NCBI GenBank assembly: GCA_963921425.1
Contig: OY992832.1
Coordinates: 19,380,835 to 19,444,834 of the forward strand
Origin: Dryas octopetala
Taxonomy: Eukaryota > Streptophyta > Magnoliopsida > Rosales > Rosaceae
Length of the DNA stretch: 64,000 nucleotides
Reading direction: 5' to 3'
This document shows, in pieces, positions 24,811-35,559 of this stretch. Both the position numbers and the translations under genes were made by a program. Every line of letters begins with the position of its first letter. The first letter of the stretch is position 1. The notes under the pieces were generated by a model that saw only the letters and a program-made list of their open reading frames with translations, ran no database searches and was not told the origin of the DNA.

Positions 24811-25142
24811 TATGCACATATGCGCAGGTTTATGCAGTGAATACTTGTCCCTGGTGGAGGTAATATTTGATTGTAAATAAGATATATATGTTTATAATAA
24901 CATTCGGAGAGACATCCAAATCAGACATATAGAGAGATTCTCCATCAGGTATATATATTGGATCAGTGTTTATATATATGTATCATGTATGCATGTTAAC
25001 ATGCTCAGGTTTATGCAGTGAATACTTGTCCCTGGTGGAGGTCATATTTGATTGTAAATCAGATATTTATGTTTATAATAACATTAATTCGGAGAGACAT
25101 CCAAATAAGAGATATAGAGAGATTCTCCAGCAGGTATATATA

Positions 25143-25232
25143 TATATACAGGCTCCTTCTGTTGAGGTATACCTCAACATAAATAAGTTGAGGTATACTT
25201 CAACAGAAGGAGCCTGTATATATATATATATA
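25143..25232. repeat. Near-perfect 37-bp-arm palindrome
   Basis: ACAGGCTCCTTCTGTTGAGG and its complement are separated by an 8-base spacer (ATAAATAA) inside TA repeats. The arms differ at about one position. It lies in the FIT-b upstream region and not in FIT-c. It could be a hairpin MITE. Confidence 0.85.
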
Positions 25233-25301
25233 TATTTGCATAAAATGTTTATTTATTTATTTACGTGTGGTTCAAACATGCAAGAAGCTAGGAATTTAAA
25301 A

Positions 25302-25996
25302 GAATGCATTAACTTTAAAGTACTCACAGCCTAAAAAGTTATCAAAAGCACTCAATCTCACAAATTTAATTTTAAAGTAATATCAACCCACCAACAACCA
25401 TAAATTTAATTTTCAGGTAACATCTACCCACCTAGAACACAAATTTAATTTTCAGGTAATATAAACTCACCCACAATCCAAAACAGTTTCAGCACTATGC
25501 AAACAAATTTAATCGTAAAAACTTTTAATTTTCACCTACAGTTTCAGTTATGGAGAACACTCTTATAAAGTCGCAATTTTAGTTGTCTGACACAGTTAAC
25601 AAACTCAAAAAATCGCAGTTTCAGTTCAAAGTTGTAGTTTGCATTTTCATTTTCATTTTGCAATTTCAGTTCATAGTTTCAGTTTATAATTTCAATATTT
25701 TTCTAAATCTGAGTTCCAGATCTTTTGACAAAAAAAAAAAAGTTTTAGATTTGCGAAGAAGAAGAACAAGAAGATGATGAAGCTAGAGAGACATAGCGGG
25801 GAGAGAGAGAGAGAGAGCAGAGGAAAGAGAAATACAAAAAATAAGAAATAAAATGGCAATTAACCATATTTATAAATAAGCCAGCTGGCATCCGCTACTG
25901 CAATACAACTAATAGTTACCTTGTTATTAAATAAAATTAATTGGTGCACTAGAGATTAAATAAGATGCATAACATGCACCCTATAGTAATTAATTC
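25302..25996. mobile_element. 695-bp insertion with 9-bp target duplication, probable MULE
   Basis: AATTTAAAA occurs at 25293-25301 and 25997-26005. The flanks (GGAATTTAAAA.. and ..TTTAAAAACTAGAAATTG) rejoin to give the sequence seen uninterrupted at 24160 and 45285. The interior has CAAATTTAATTTTCAGGTAA repeats, CAGTTTCAGTT words and a GA-rich end. The TIR is weak (GAATGCATTAACT against GAATTAATTACT). Confidence 0.7.
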
Positions 25997-26129
25997 AATT
26001 TAAAAACTAGAAATTGAAAATCACATCTCATGATAGATCTTTTTTTTTATTCAAACCGCATGTTTTGGATTTTAAGTTTAGTGTTTGACTTTTTATTTTA
26101 ATTTGTAGGTACACTATTATTAATTTAAA

Positions 26130-27089
26130 GGTCTGTTGACTTTAAGTACCAAATTACAATGTTTTTTAATTTTAACTACCAAAAGGTTTATGTCATTTCA
26201 CTTTAGATACTAAAATTCAATTTAGGTACCAACTTTAAAAAACATGGTTATACCGAGCTGTAACTGTCTAACAGTCATAATTTTTTTATTAATTTGTTGT
26301 TTTTTCAATATTTGCAAGCATTTGCAATCCTTAAACTTTAATGTTTAGTCTCTGGGCAATAAGATTTCGACGCCTTAGCACGCTTGGCCTCAGTCACAAA
26401 TACCGGATCTGCCAGACATGTCCCAGTCGAAACCCTGGACAGACCTAGTACCTCCGAAGGAGAGGCCACCGTCATGCAGACCGACGCCTACATAACTTGC
26501 AAGAAAAGTCACAAGCAACAAGATAGTAAGATATATACAAAATATAGCAGTGACTTTAGTATCATATAATTATTAGGTTAAAATCTCTTACAATAAGTTA
26601 GAGATCGAGGATAATATATAGAAGGGATGGAGGGATGGAAAGTGGCAGAATCATATGCGATATCTCTTTGGCACATCTTAAGGCGATACGCCTGCCTTTA
26701 TTGGTTGAGTTGAGGACTTCAGGAGCTACTTTGGATGTAGATCGTTTTGGAGCCTTGTTAGCTAGCACACCAAACAAATAATTACAAAAGGGTAATGGTC
26801 ACATATTAATACACTCTTTCATACCTTTTTCAATTCATCTCCCTCATCTCTCGAGCAACAATCTCTCAAGCCTAAATCAAAATCATTAAACCCTTATAAA
26901 TTTTGAATTTTTATGAATTTGAAACAGTCACAACTGTGACTGTTCGACAGTAACAACTGTATAGCAAACCGATTTGTGACCTAATCCAAAATGTCTTACT
27001 CTAGGTTAGTACCTAAACTAAAAAAAATTAGTGTCTTACTACTTTGCTGAAAAACTATTGATATTTGGTATTTAATCCTAATTTTCTTT
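26130..27089. mobile_element. 960-bp insertion with 9-bp target duplication, probable MULE
   Basis: TAATTTAAA occurs at 26121-26129 and 27090-27098; unit B lacks the insert. The subterminal inverted repeat is GTACCAAATTACAATGTTTT against (complement) ATACCAAATATCAATAGTTT. A GC-rich block at 26365-26545 stands out from the AT-rich rest and may be a captured exon; its open frame matches nothing I recognise. CAGTCACAACTGTGACTG at 26927-26944 is a short palindrome. Confidence 0.7.
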
Positions 27090-27121
27090 TAATTTAAAAA
27101 AAAGGTACACTACTATTAAAT

Positions 27122-28216
27122 GGGACAATTTTAGCAAAAGTACTCTAACTATACCTTTTGTCGCAGTTGAGGATGCCACATTCACTTTATTCTAATTAAG
27201 AATCTCAAACTTTCTATTTGGCTCAATTAAGGAGTTTCAATAAAAAATATCAATTTTGAGAGGCAAAAACGTCTTTTTACTTAAAAAATAATTATAAAAA
27301 ATAAAAATAATTATAATTATAATTATAAAAAATTAAAACTAATTATTAAAAAATAAAACTAATTACAAAAATTATTAAAAATTAAAACAAATTATAAAAA
27401 TTTATTAAAAAATAAAAATAATCATAAAAAAAATCCACAAACCCTCTTACACCCCATCCCCGACCTTCCTCCACCTAGCCCCGCCCATCTCCTCTCTCTT
27501 TACCTCACTTTCTCTCTCATCTCTCTCTGCCTCTCCTTTCTTTCTCTCTGCACGCCCACCCAACTCCCCCCCACTCTCTCCCCGAACCCTTAGGCCCGAC
27601 CTTCCCCACCTCCACTTCCTCCCTTCTGTGGTCAACCCGTCCTTTATTGCCGGCGACCCTCCTCGCTGGCAACCCCATTCCCCGCACTAGCTTCTCTCTT
27701 TTCCCTAAACCCTCTCTATCTTCCTCTCTCTCTTCTCTTTCTCTGCAACTTCACCCTAAATTCCCATTCTTTTTTTGTCCCCAAACCATACACACAAAAC
27801 CCATTCAAACAAACAAGAAGAAAGAGACAACGAGATATCGATGTTGATGTCGTCGATAATCAAATTTGAGGGAGGAAATGGTGGAGCAGTTCTTGTCGAG
27901 CATGGGTTGCCAGCGATAAGGACTGTAGCTGACCAGAGAAGGAAGGAGGTGGGGGTGGGGAGGGTCAGGCTTGGGTTGGGAGGGTTTGTGGATTTTTTTT
28001 GTTAAGTTTCATTTAGTTTTATTTTTATAATTATTTTTATTTTTTATAATTTTTTCGGTAAAGAGACTTTTTGCCCCCTCAAAATTGTTATTTTTGACCG
28101 AAAACCCTTAATTGAGCCAAATAGAAAGTTTGGGATCCTTAATTGGAACAAAGTGAATGTCGTATCCTCAATTGCGACAATGGGCATAGTATCAGTCATT
28201 TTGCTAAAATTATCTC
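27122..28216. mobile_element. 1.1-kb MULE with ~170-bp TIRs, GC-rich interior
   Basis: Flanks are CTATTAAAT (27113-27121) and TTATTAAAT (28217-28225), 8 of 9 identical. The TIRs run GGGACAATTTTAGCAAAAG... and, complemented, GAGATAATTTTAGCAAAAT..., sharing GGCTCAATTAAGG and CAATTTTGAG blocks. The interior (27430-28010) is GC-rich with both-strand open frames (for example MLMSSIIKFEGGNGGAVLVE at 27841 +), compatible with captured gene sequence of unknown source. There is no transposase. Confidence 0.82.
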
Positions 28217-28700
28217 TTATTAAATTATGAATATATACATAGGTATGTTATTTTTTGTAAGTATATTAATATTAATATGTATGTGACAGTAACACCGCCA
28301 CGTAGTATTAATTACCTAATCCACATGTTATAATAAATGTGGACAATGAGTTTATAAATTTAGGGTTTAAGGTTTTTAATTTTAATTGTACACATGTTAT
28401 AATTATAATAGATTGGTTACACCGCCACGTGAGGTTACGGTCACACATACACGATAATTTCTTGTACATTAGGTATTCATGTACCTACTTTTGAGATTTT
28501 GAATGCTTGAGGCAAACCATAAAAATAGGGCCCTCAACCATCTATATATATTCAAATGATTTTTTTTCTTTTTTATTGGTTGTTCTTATCTTTGGATTGG
28601 GTTTAAAAAAATTTCACATTATTTGGGCAAATGCAATTTATAAGCTGTCTACAAAATATTGGGGCCCGAAATATTTGGGAGCCCAAGACAGTTGCCTCAT
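28217..28700. other. Right end of unit A
   Basis: No gene. It holds degenerate pieces of the GTTACACCGCCACGT MITE family (28295, 28415) and, at 28610-28700, the sequence shared with the right end of unit B. Confidence 0.5.
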
Positions 28701-30184
28701 TAGGACGACATTGAATCAACCTCGACTTAAAAAAGCTAATCATTGAATCAAGCTCAATGTCATCGACTGGTTAATGTGATGTTTATTGTAATTTTGCAAA
28801 TTAAACAACAACAATAGTTGGCATGTGTTGCACAACACAAGATCGTAAGACATCTCATTAATTAGGACACGTGAATGCATGCCGCACCCACATCTTTCTT
28901 GTTTTCCTTGGCCTATGTTGGGTATAGAAACTTTTCATTTAGATTCGAACACCTAAGCTGAATATGCATAAATTGTACTCAAATCTTTATATTTCTTAAT
29001 CAGCTAATTCTAAAGAAAGATTTGATTTTAAGTTTCTAATTAATAATGCCCATGAGCAACTACAATTAGTTTCATTTATAGAATCTGTTAATTAAAATAC
29101 GTCTAATACTCATTTTAACATTTCCTAATTCGCAGCTCTACGTACAAATACATCTGCCACCACAATACTTAAAATAATTATTCTAGACAAATACATTTGG
29201 GCTTTACACACCCATTCATTTTTATTTATTTATTTTTTTACAATGGGGGTCTTAGGGATTAAAGAAAAAGAAAAAACTAAGGTAGTACAAGCCATAGCTT
29301 AGCAACCCTAAAAACATCAACAAGAGCATTGTCTCATATTATAACACATAGCTTGGTTATACCACGTTGCGATGTGCTATGAATATACAAAATAATTGCT
29401 CCAATAATATAGATGGAGTGACTTGAAGAATATCTAAAGTTTAGGTCTTAAGTGACACATGATGGCTATAGTGTAAGAGTCATGTCACAACTAGCTCTTG
29501 GGTCTCCGTTTGGTTCACGAAATGAGTTTCTTAGGCTTTTCACAATGCAGCTTGAAACTGAACCCCAAACCCAATTTTTGGGTATAAAATGGGTATAGCC
29601 CATTCACAATTGGTCGGAATGTGATCCCCATAATTTTTTGAAACCCAAAAACTATCCCCAGTTTTGGGTATAGACTATACCCAAAACCAAAATGAATGGT
29701 TGGCCCACAAAAAATAAAAAACTAAACCCCTCTCTCATTCACGTGAAAACAGCCTGTGGGACCCACTAGAGCATGACGGAATAGTCTGCTGCCACATTAG
29801 CCGACAGCCCCTGCAGCTCCCTGCATGCCCCTTCATCAATTCCCAAATGAGAGAATGGGTGCAACGGCTCCCTGCCAATAGCCCAGAAAAGGTGGGCCTT
29901 GCGGGCCATTTCAAAATGAATGATCAAGATTTGCGTGCCGTTGAAGATCAACGGCCTAGAAAATTTAAATGTCATTTTTGAAAATAATAATAATAAATAT
30001 AGAAAAAATAAAAATAAAATGTCGAAAAAATCCGAAAAAATTCAAAAAAAAATTCTTAAAATTCCCTTTAATTTTATAACGGCTAGTACACCAAAAATTA
30101 TATATAAACCTCATCCTTCTTATTTTTTTCTTCACATCTTTCTCTCTTTTACACCATATTTTCATCAAATTTAGTAAATTCAAT

Positions 30185-31048
30185 ATGGTTAGAGGTCTTG
30201 GTTGGGCCAAAGATGAAAATATTGCTCTAGTTCAAGCTTGGCTAGAGAAGTCTCCAAATTCGGAACTCGGTGTACAACAAAAAAATGATGTATTATGGGC
30301 TGAAGTTTACATTGTTTTTCAACGTAATTTGGGCACACTAACGGGCAGAACGATGGGCGCAATTAGATCACGGTGGAAGGACATTGCCGCTTTTTGCAAT
30401 AAATTTTATGCCTCGTTTTTGGATGCCGAAAGGAGACGTCAAAGCGGTGCGAATTCAGAAGATGTGGTAAGTTTTATTTTATGAATATACATATTTAATT
30501 GAATGTTGTATGTTTATTCTATTGTTAATACTTGATAATTTATTCATGTGCTATAATTTTTGTCGTTTGCAGACGCACTTGAGATATATAAAGACAAGAA
30601 CAATGAAAAAAAGTTTAGCATGCTCCACGTTTGAAAAGATTTAAAAGAATGTGTCAAGTATTTAGCTGCAAATTCAACTGTGCAGGTCAGAGATCAGGAC
30701 ACACCGACCGATTACACACCGGATGATCAAGATGAGACTTGCTTTGATATAGATGATGACGCACCATCATGGAAACCGGTAGGCCCATCACGCCCAAAGC
30801 CACTAGGAAGAAATAAAGCAAAACGGGCCAAGGCAGCTGATCCCCGCCAAATTCATATGTTGGAGGCAATTGACAAATATAATGATAGGTCACGTGTAGC
30901 TGAGGAAATGAGACATGACAGAGAAAGGGCGAGGCAAGAAAGAGAAATGGCAAGAGACATGGCATGAGAAGCAAGAGAAAGGGCTAAGGAAGCAAGAGAA
31001 AAGGCGAGGGAAGCAAGAGAACAGGTGAAGCTTGAGATGGCGATATAG
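30185..31048 (+). pseudogene. Harbinger ORF1 (Myb/SANT-like protein), broken
   Basis: Exon 1 (30185-30466) encodes GLGWAKDENIALVQAWLEKS..GRTMGAIRSRWKDIAAFCNKF, the trihelix/Myb-like DNA-binding domain of plant Harbinger ORF1. After a GTAAGT intron, sequence from about 30573 reads ALEIYKDKNNEKKFSMLHV then a stop, KDLKECVKYL, an acidic stretch and a charged Arg/Glu-rich coiled coil. The frame after the splice is out by one base and there are at least three stops, so no full protein is made. The product normally helps the transposase bind the ends. Confidence 0.8.
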
Positions 31049-31416
31049 TGGGAGGAAGGTCAGATTATGGACAAAGACTTGACAAACATGAATGACATGC
31101 ACAGAGAGTATTGGGGATCAAAGCAAGCTGAAATAATTGCAAGAAGACATGCACGTGCTACCTCTAGTTCAGCCGGGTACTACCCGGATATGACCGACCT
31201 CAACCAGTCATACCCAGGGTACCCTCCAAATAATTAGTGGATTTGAATTATATTTTTATTATGTCTGAGATTTGAATTATGTTTTTATAATGTCTGAGAG
31301 TTAAATTATGTTTTTATTATGCTTCAGAGTTAAATTATGTTTATGATTTGAATTATTATGTTTAAAGTGACTATTCTTCTACCGGTAGGATTTGAATTAT
31401 GTAGTGGATTTGAAGT

Positions 31417-31582
31417 GACTATTCACGTATCCTGCATGATATGACTATTCACTTACCCTGCATAAAGTGACTATTTTCACACCTTGCATGAAGTGACTAT
31501 TCACTTACCCTGCATAAAGTGACTATTCACTAACCTTGCATGATATGACTATTCACTAACCCTGCATGATATGATTATTCAC
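31417..31582. repeat. 26-bp tandem repeat inside the Harbinger element
   Basis: About six units of the form GACTATTCACTTACCCTGCA, starting at 31417 and 31443 and every 26 bp after, lie between the two ORFs. They alternate ..TAAAGT and ..TGATAT endings. Confidence 0.85.
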
Positions 31583-31662
31583 ATAGTTGTGATAACTTCG
31601 TCCATTAAAATTCATATAGTTTTTATCTATTCAGGATAATTTATCATCCAATCAAAACTTCG

Positions 31663-33030
31663 ATGAATTCTTTCAACTACGCATTGTCTTCGTCGTCATC
31701 TTCGAGTCTTCTCGAGATCGAGTATGACGATTCCGATACTAGTTACGAGAAGGTAAAGGAAGGAAGAAGGCTAATGGAGTGTGTAATTATGTCCATGGGG
31801 CAATAAGTAGTCGCCCCACGTCCACGTCACGATGATACATGTTCTCGTTGGTGTTACACACGTCGGGATAGGGAAGGCGCTCACGGGAGGCTGATGTAGA
31901 ATTACTTCATCCCTGCACCGATAGAAGACACAGTGACGTTTTGGAGACGCTTTTGTATGCATCAACCCATATTCAACAAGATTCTGAACGATGTGTGCCT
32001 CCATGATGATTGGTTCCAATCCAGGCCAGATGCCCTCGGTAGACTTGGTTGCACACCCCATCAGAATGTGACTGTAGCATTGAGAGTGATGGCGTATGGC
32101 CAACCCCTCGATGGGGTTGCAGAGCTACTAACCATTAGCCAGGGCACCATAAAGGATGCACTATATAAGTTCTGTCGAGCCATCACCCACGTCTATGAGG
32201 AAGAGTATCTTCGCAGACCTAACTTGGAGGATATGAGAAGACCTATGCGAAAGGGGCGCCAGAGAGGATTTCCAAGAATGATTGGAAGCTTAGACTGCAT
32301 GCACTGGGTGTGGCAAAATTGCCCCATGGTTGAGCAAGCTCACTATCGTAGGAACTATCATACACCTACCGTTATTTTGGAAGCAGTTGCCTCATACGAC
32401 ACGTGGATTTGGCATGCAAACTTCGGATTTTCGGGTTCTAACAATGACATTACCGTGTTGGACTGTTCACACCTTTTTGATTAGGAGATATCTGGAAGAG
32501 CCCACAGGGTGAAATACAGTGTCAATGATGTGGAATTTGAAATCTCATACTATCTTGCTGACGGGATCTACCCCAAGTGGGTGACTCTAATTTCATCAAT
32601 ACGCAATCTAGTTTCGGAACCTCACAGGTTGTTTGCGAGGAAACAAGAGGGCTTTCGTAAGGATGTGGAGAGGGCGTTTAGGATTTTAAAAGCCCGATGG
32701 CAGATTATCAAACGACCCGCTCATTATTAGGATATGGATGATATGAGTTATATCATGAAAGCGTGCATAATATTGCACAATATGATTGTCGATGATAAGC
32801 GACAGCAAGATGATCCAGCCTAACATGAGTTTAACGTGGAAGAGGCTATTAGAAGGGCAGAATCAGAGTATGATGGTGTGGAACCAAGCATACAAGGTGG
32901 GCCTCCATCATCTTTACCTGAGAAGAATGTCCATCGTAATTTGATTAGGAATAGGCGTGTGAATGAAGACTTGAAGGAAAATTTGATTAAGCACATATGG
33001 ATCCAAGCGGGAGGCGCACCGCATGCTTGA
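31663..33030 (+). pseudogene. Harbinger DDE transposase, broken by nonsense codons only
   Basis: One continuous 456-codon frame. It shows the DDE_Tnp_4 domain: PRMIGSLDCMHW (first Asp), GSNNDITVLDCS (second Asp) and EGFRKDVERAFRILKARW (Glu), with a helix-turn-helix region (NVTVALRVMAYGQPLDGVAE.., TISQGTIKDAL) before them. Five in-frame stops occur at 31804, 31897, 32482, 32728 and 32821, with no frameshift. The catalytic residues are still in place. Several stops look like C-to-T or G-to-A changes of CAA, CAG or TGG codons (for example AHY-stop-DM where Trp would be usual). Confidence 0.93.
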
Positions 33031-34007
33031 AGGGTCAATGTTGTTTAGATCATGTGTTTGTGGTTTAGTTTATGTGTTTGTATTGTGAAATGAAATAAAT
33101 TGTATTGTATTTAACGTTTTTAATATTTTAATATTAATATATTAATATTGGTGTCATTTTGAAGAGCTAATTAAATTATTAACAATGATATAATATTCTT
33201 AATCATAAAATATTTTAAATATTTAATTAACGGGCACTTAATCAATTTTAAGATTAAGTAAATGAGTTAAATATTAATATCATCATATTTGGGCCTCAAC
33301 ACCATTGTGTTAATGATCCCAAAAATCTATATTTTTACACTTTTTGATCCCCAAAATTGATTTGGGTATTGAGTATTTGGGGATCCCCATTGTAGAAGGC
33401 CTTAGGAATGTTATACAATAAGAATGCATAGTTTCCATTACATTGTCTGTAAATGATGGTAACCAAGAAATTATTACCATTCCCATGTTTGATTTGTGCA
33501 ATAATAAGAATTAAAATTTTGTGGCAAAAAAAAAAAGAATCAAAATTTGTTTTTTAATAACACCCTCATTTATTATGTTTAAAATAATTTTTCAATTTTT
33601 ATAGAGGGCATTTGGTAATAAGTACCCACAATACATGCTTTCCCAAGTAATAGAGAATAGCAAACCCAAGGGGGTCAAAGGCTTTCAAATTCACCTTTTA
33701 TGGGAACAACATACTCTTGTAAAATATAACACATATATCATCAACGTGCTTACCAAATATGGAAATAGAATCTCAAATCCATTCCCAAGCCCAAAATGGG
33801 TTTACGGCTTCTTAATATTATGCCTAATTGCACATCATGATCAAAGTTAAAAAGAAATATGGGCTATTGGCAAAAAAAAAAAAAAAAAAAAAGGAAATAT
33901 GGGCTTCTTGGGCCAAGTCCTAATTAACTTGAGTAGAATGGAAAATCAAGGGTAAGAGAATTAAGTTTTGGTCTTATTAATTTGAGAGTACTTGGGTATC
34001 TGCTTCA

Positions 34008-34009
34008 TA

Positions 34010-34052
<43 letters not shown>
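34008..34052. repeat. (TA)n microsatellite
   Basis: About 20 TA units; the unit A counterpart near 18582-18590 is much shorter. Confidence 0.95.
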
Positions 34053-34055
<3 letters not shown>

Positions 34056-34400
34056 CTTTTTATTATTATTATTTAATCAACATAGTATATAGACTTGGTT
34101 CTTTAAGAAATTAAGTGTTTGGTTATTATGGCCGGGCTTCTTATTAGGGATTTGATTTTAAGCTTATTAGATTGTGGACCATTAAAAATTAATAGGACTA
34201 TTGGAATTTGTTAAAAATATATCAACCAATTGAAGAAGATTTTAATTCAACAAATACACCTGGCACAAATTGAGCCCTACTCCATTACACCGCACATCTT
34301 AATTAATTAGAATGAGCATTTCACGGAAATTTCCTCAAGGATTATTCATATAAAAGTACTAGAAAATTCAACAAAACGAAAAACACAATGTAGTACTATG

Positions 34401-34641
34401 TGTTATAAAATAAAAGAAATGTAGAGAGAACAAGAGAGAATAGAGAAGTAGGGAGAATTTAGAGTATATTTTTCATTCACATAAGGCCTGTGTATTTATA
34501 GGCTCTTGGATGACCAAGGATTAGCCATTTACATTGAACTGAACTCCTCTTAATTATCTATACAATTTGCTCTAGATAAATACAAAAGATAAATATTAAA
34601 CATGATAATGGATAGCCACATAAATAATGATATTTACAACA
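34401..34641 (-). repeat. Left LTR (3' LTR of the element)
   Basis: 241 bp, TG...CA ends, adjacent to the polypurine tract. TATTTATAGG at 34493-34502 recurs in the other LTR. Confidence 0.9.
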
Positions 34642-34673
34642 CTCCCCCTTGGGTGTCCATTGATCAATGACAA

Positions 34674-35085
34674 TTGCCTCATTAAAAAACCTTACTTGCC
34701 ATAACTCTATGAGAAAAAGACTAGCTAAGAAAAAAAGTACAATCTTCATATGTTTCTGATAACTATGATGGGCGTGCGGCACTGCCTCATTAAAATCTTG
34801 CCAGGAAAACCCAATGAGACAAAAAAACCTTGGATGAAGGAAAAAGAGTACGATGCTTGATGGCACGCTCCTCCTGATGTTGATATGTTTCTCCAATCAA
34901 TAAAGGTTGTCTCGTTAAAATCTTGCTTGAAAAACTTAATGGGACAAAACCAGAGTGAAGGAAAAAGAGTGCAACTTTTGCAATATTACTGATACAATGT
35001 TGGATGCGCTTTGCCTCATTAAAACCTTGCTAGGAAAAATCCAGTGGGACAAAAACCTAATAGAAGGGAAAAGAGTACAGCACGC
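34674..35085. repeat. Fourfold imperfect repeat next to the polypurine tract
   Basis: Four units about 100 bp apart (starting near 34675, 34785, 34905 and 35010) each have CCTCATTAAAA, CTTGC, a GGAAAA-like word, a GGGACAAAA-like word and GAAGGAAAAAGAGTAC. I know similar CATTAAAACCTTGC repeats from other plant retroelements near their 3' end. Confidence 0.8.
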
Positions 35086-35559
35086 AAAATGGTTGAATGC
35101 TCCCCCTAATAACAACAAGCTTTAATTTGACTGGCTCAATAATCCAGCAAATAATAATATCTCACATGCCATCTTCTATAGAGTGGAGTTTGGCAATGCT
35201 TATATGAACATGGCTTCTATACTATCAGGGGATATAAGCTTGTTATCATATGTTGAAATTCTGTTGAGGTTATAGCAATACTAACAAAATATAATTCCAC
35301 TAAATAAAGTGGTTAGAAAAAAATTCTCTATAAAAGAGATGAATTATTATGAAAATACTTTGAGTATTGGAAAAATTACATGACACAATCACCGATGCTA
35401 TATTCAGTCTACTGCATTGTGCTAAGTTGAATAAGGCACATTAAAATATGGTGTTTATGGACCAAAGATCTCTCTTCCATCTTCTTTAGGAAGCAAATAA
35501 TCATTCTTAGTGCCAATAGATTGAATAACCGTTAGGCATAAGAATTTCACTAGTACAGT

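Larger units (their letters stand above)
23945..25292. repeat. Triplicated FIT-b upstream segment
   Basis: Three direct copies of a segment with CTTGTCCCTGGTGGAGGT, ATAACATTCGGAGAGACATC and GAGAGATTCTCCATCAGG lie at about 23970-24100, 24845-24960 and 25015-25145. The tail TTTATTTACGTGTGGTTC follows copies 1 and 3. FIT-c has one copy (45105-45260). Copies 1 and 2 are separated by a truncated MULE. Confidence 0.8.
16815..28700. repeat. Tandem segmental duplication, unit A (carries FIT-b)
   Basis: 16815-19155 aligns with 28707-29530, 33405-34400 and 41127-41285. 21167-23930 aligns with 43270-45060. 23960-24240 aligns with 45090-45400. The interruptions are transposons in one unit or the other. 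The sequence just before 28700 (GGGGCCCGAAATATTTGGGA) recurs at 45510-45530, the right end of unit B, as expected for head-to-tail tandem units. A G-box CACGTG lies at 16967-16972 and its counterpart at 28868-28873. Confidence 0.85.
29534..33401 (+). mobile_element. PIF/Harbinger DNA transposon, degenerate
   Basis: A 3.87-kb element with TTA target duplication (29531-29533 and 33402-33404). The ends are GGCTTTTCACAATG and, complemented, GGCCTTCTACAATG. Unit A has the empty site TTCTTAGGAATG at about 17621. It encodes the two proteins expected of Harbinger, a Myb/SANT-type ORF1 protein and a DDE transposase, both on the plus strand and both broken. Confidence 0.95.
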
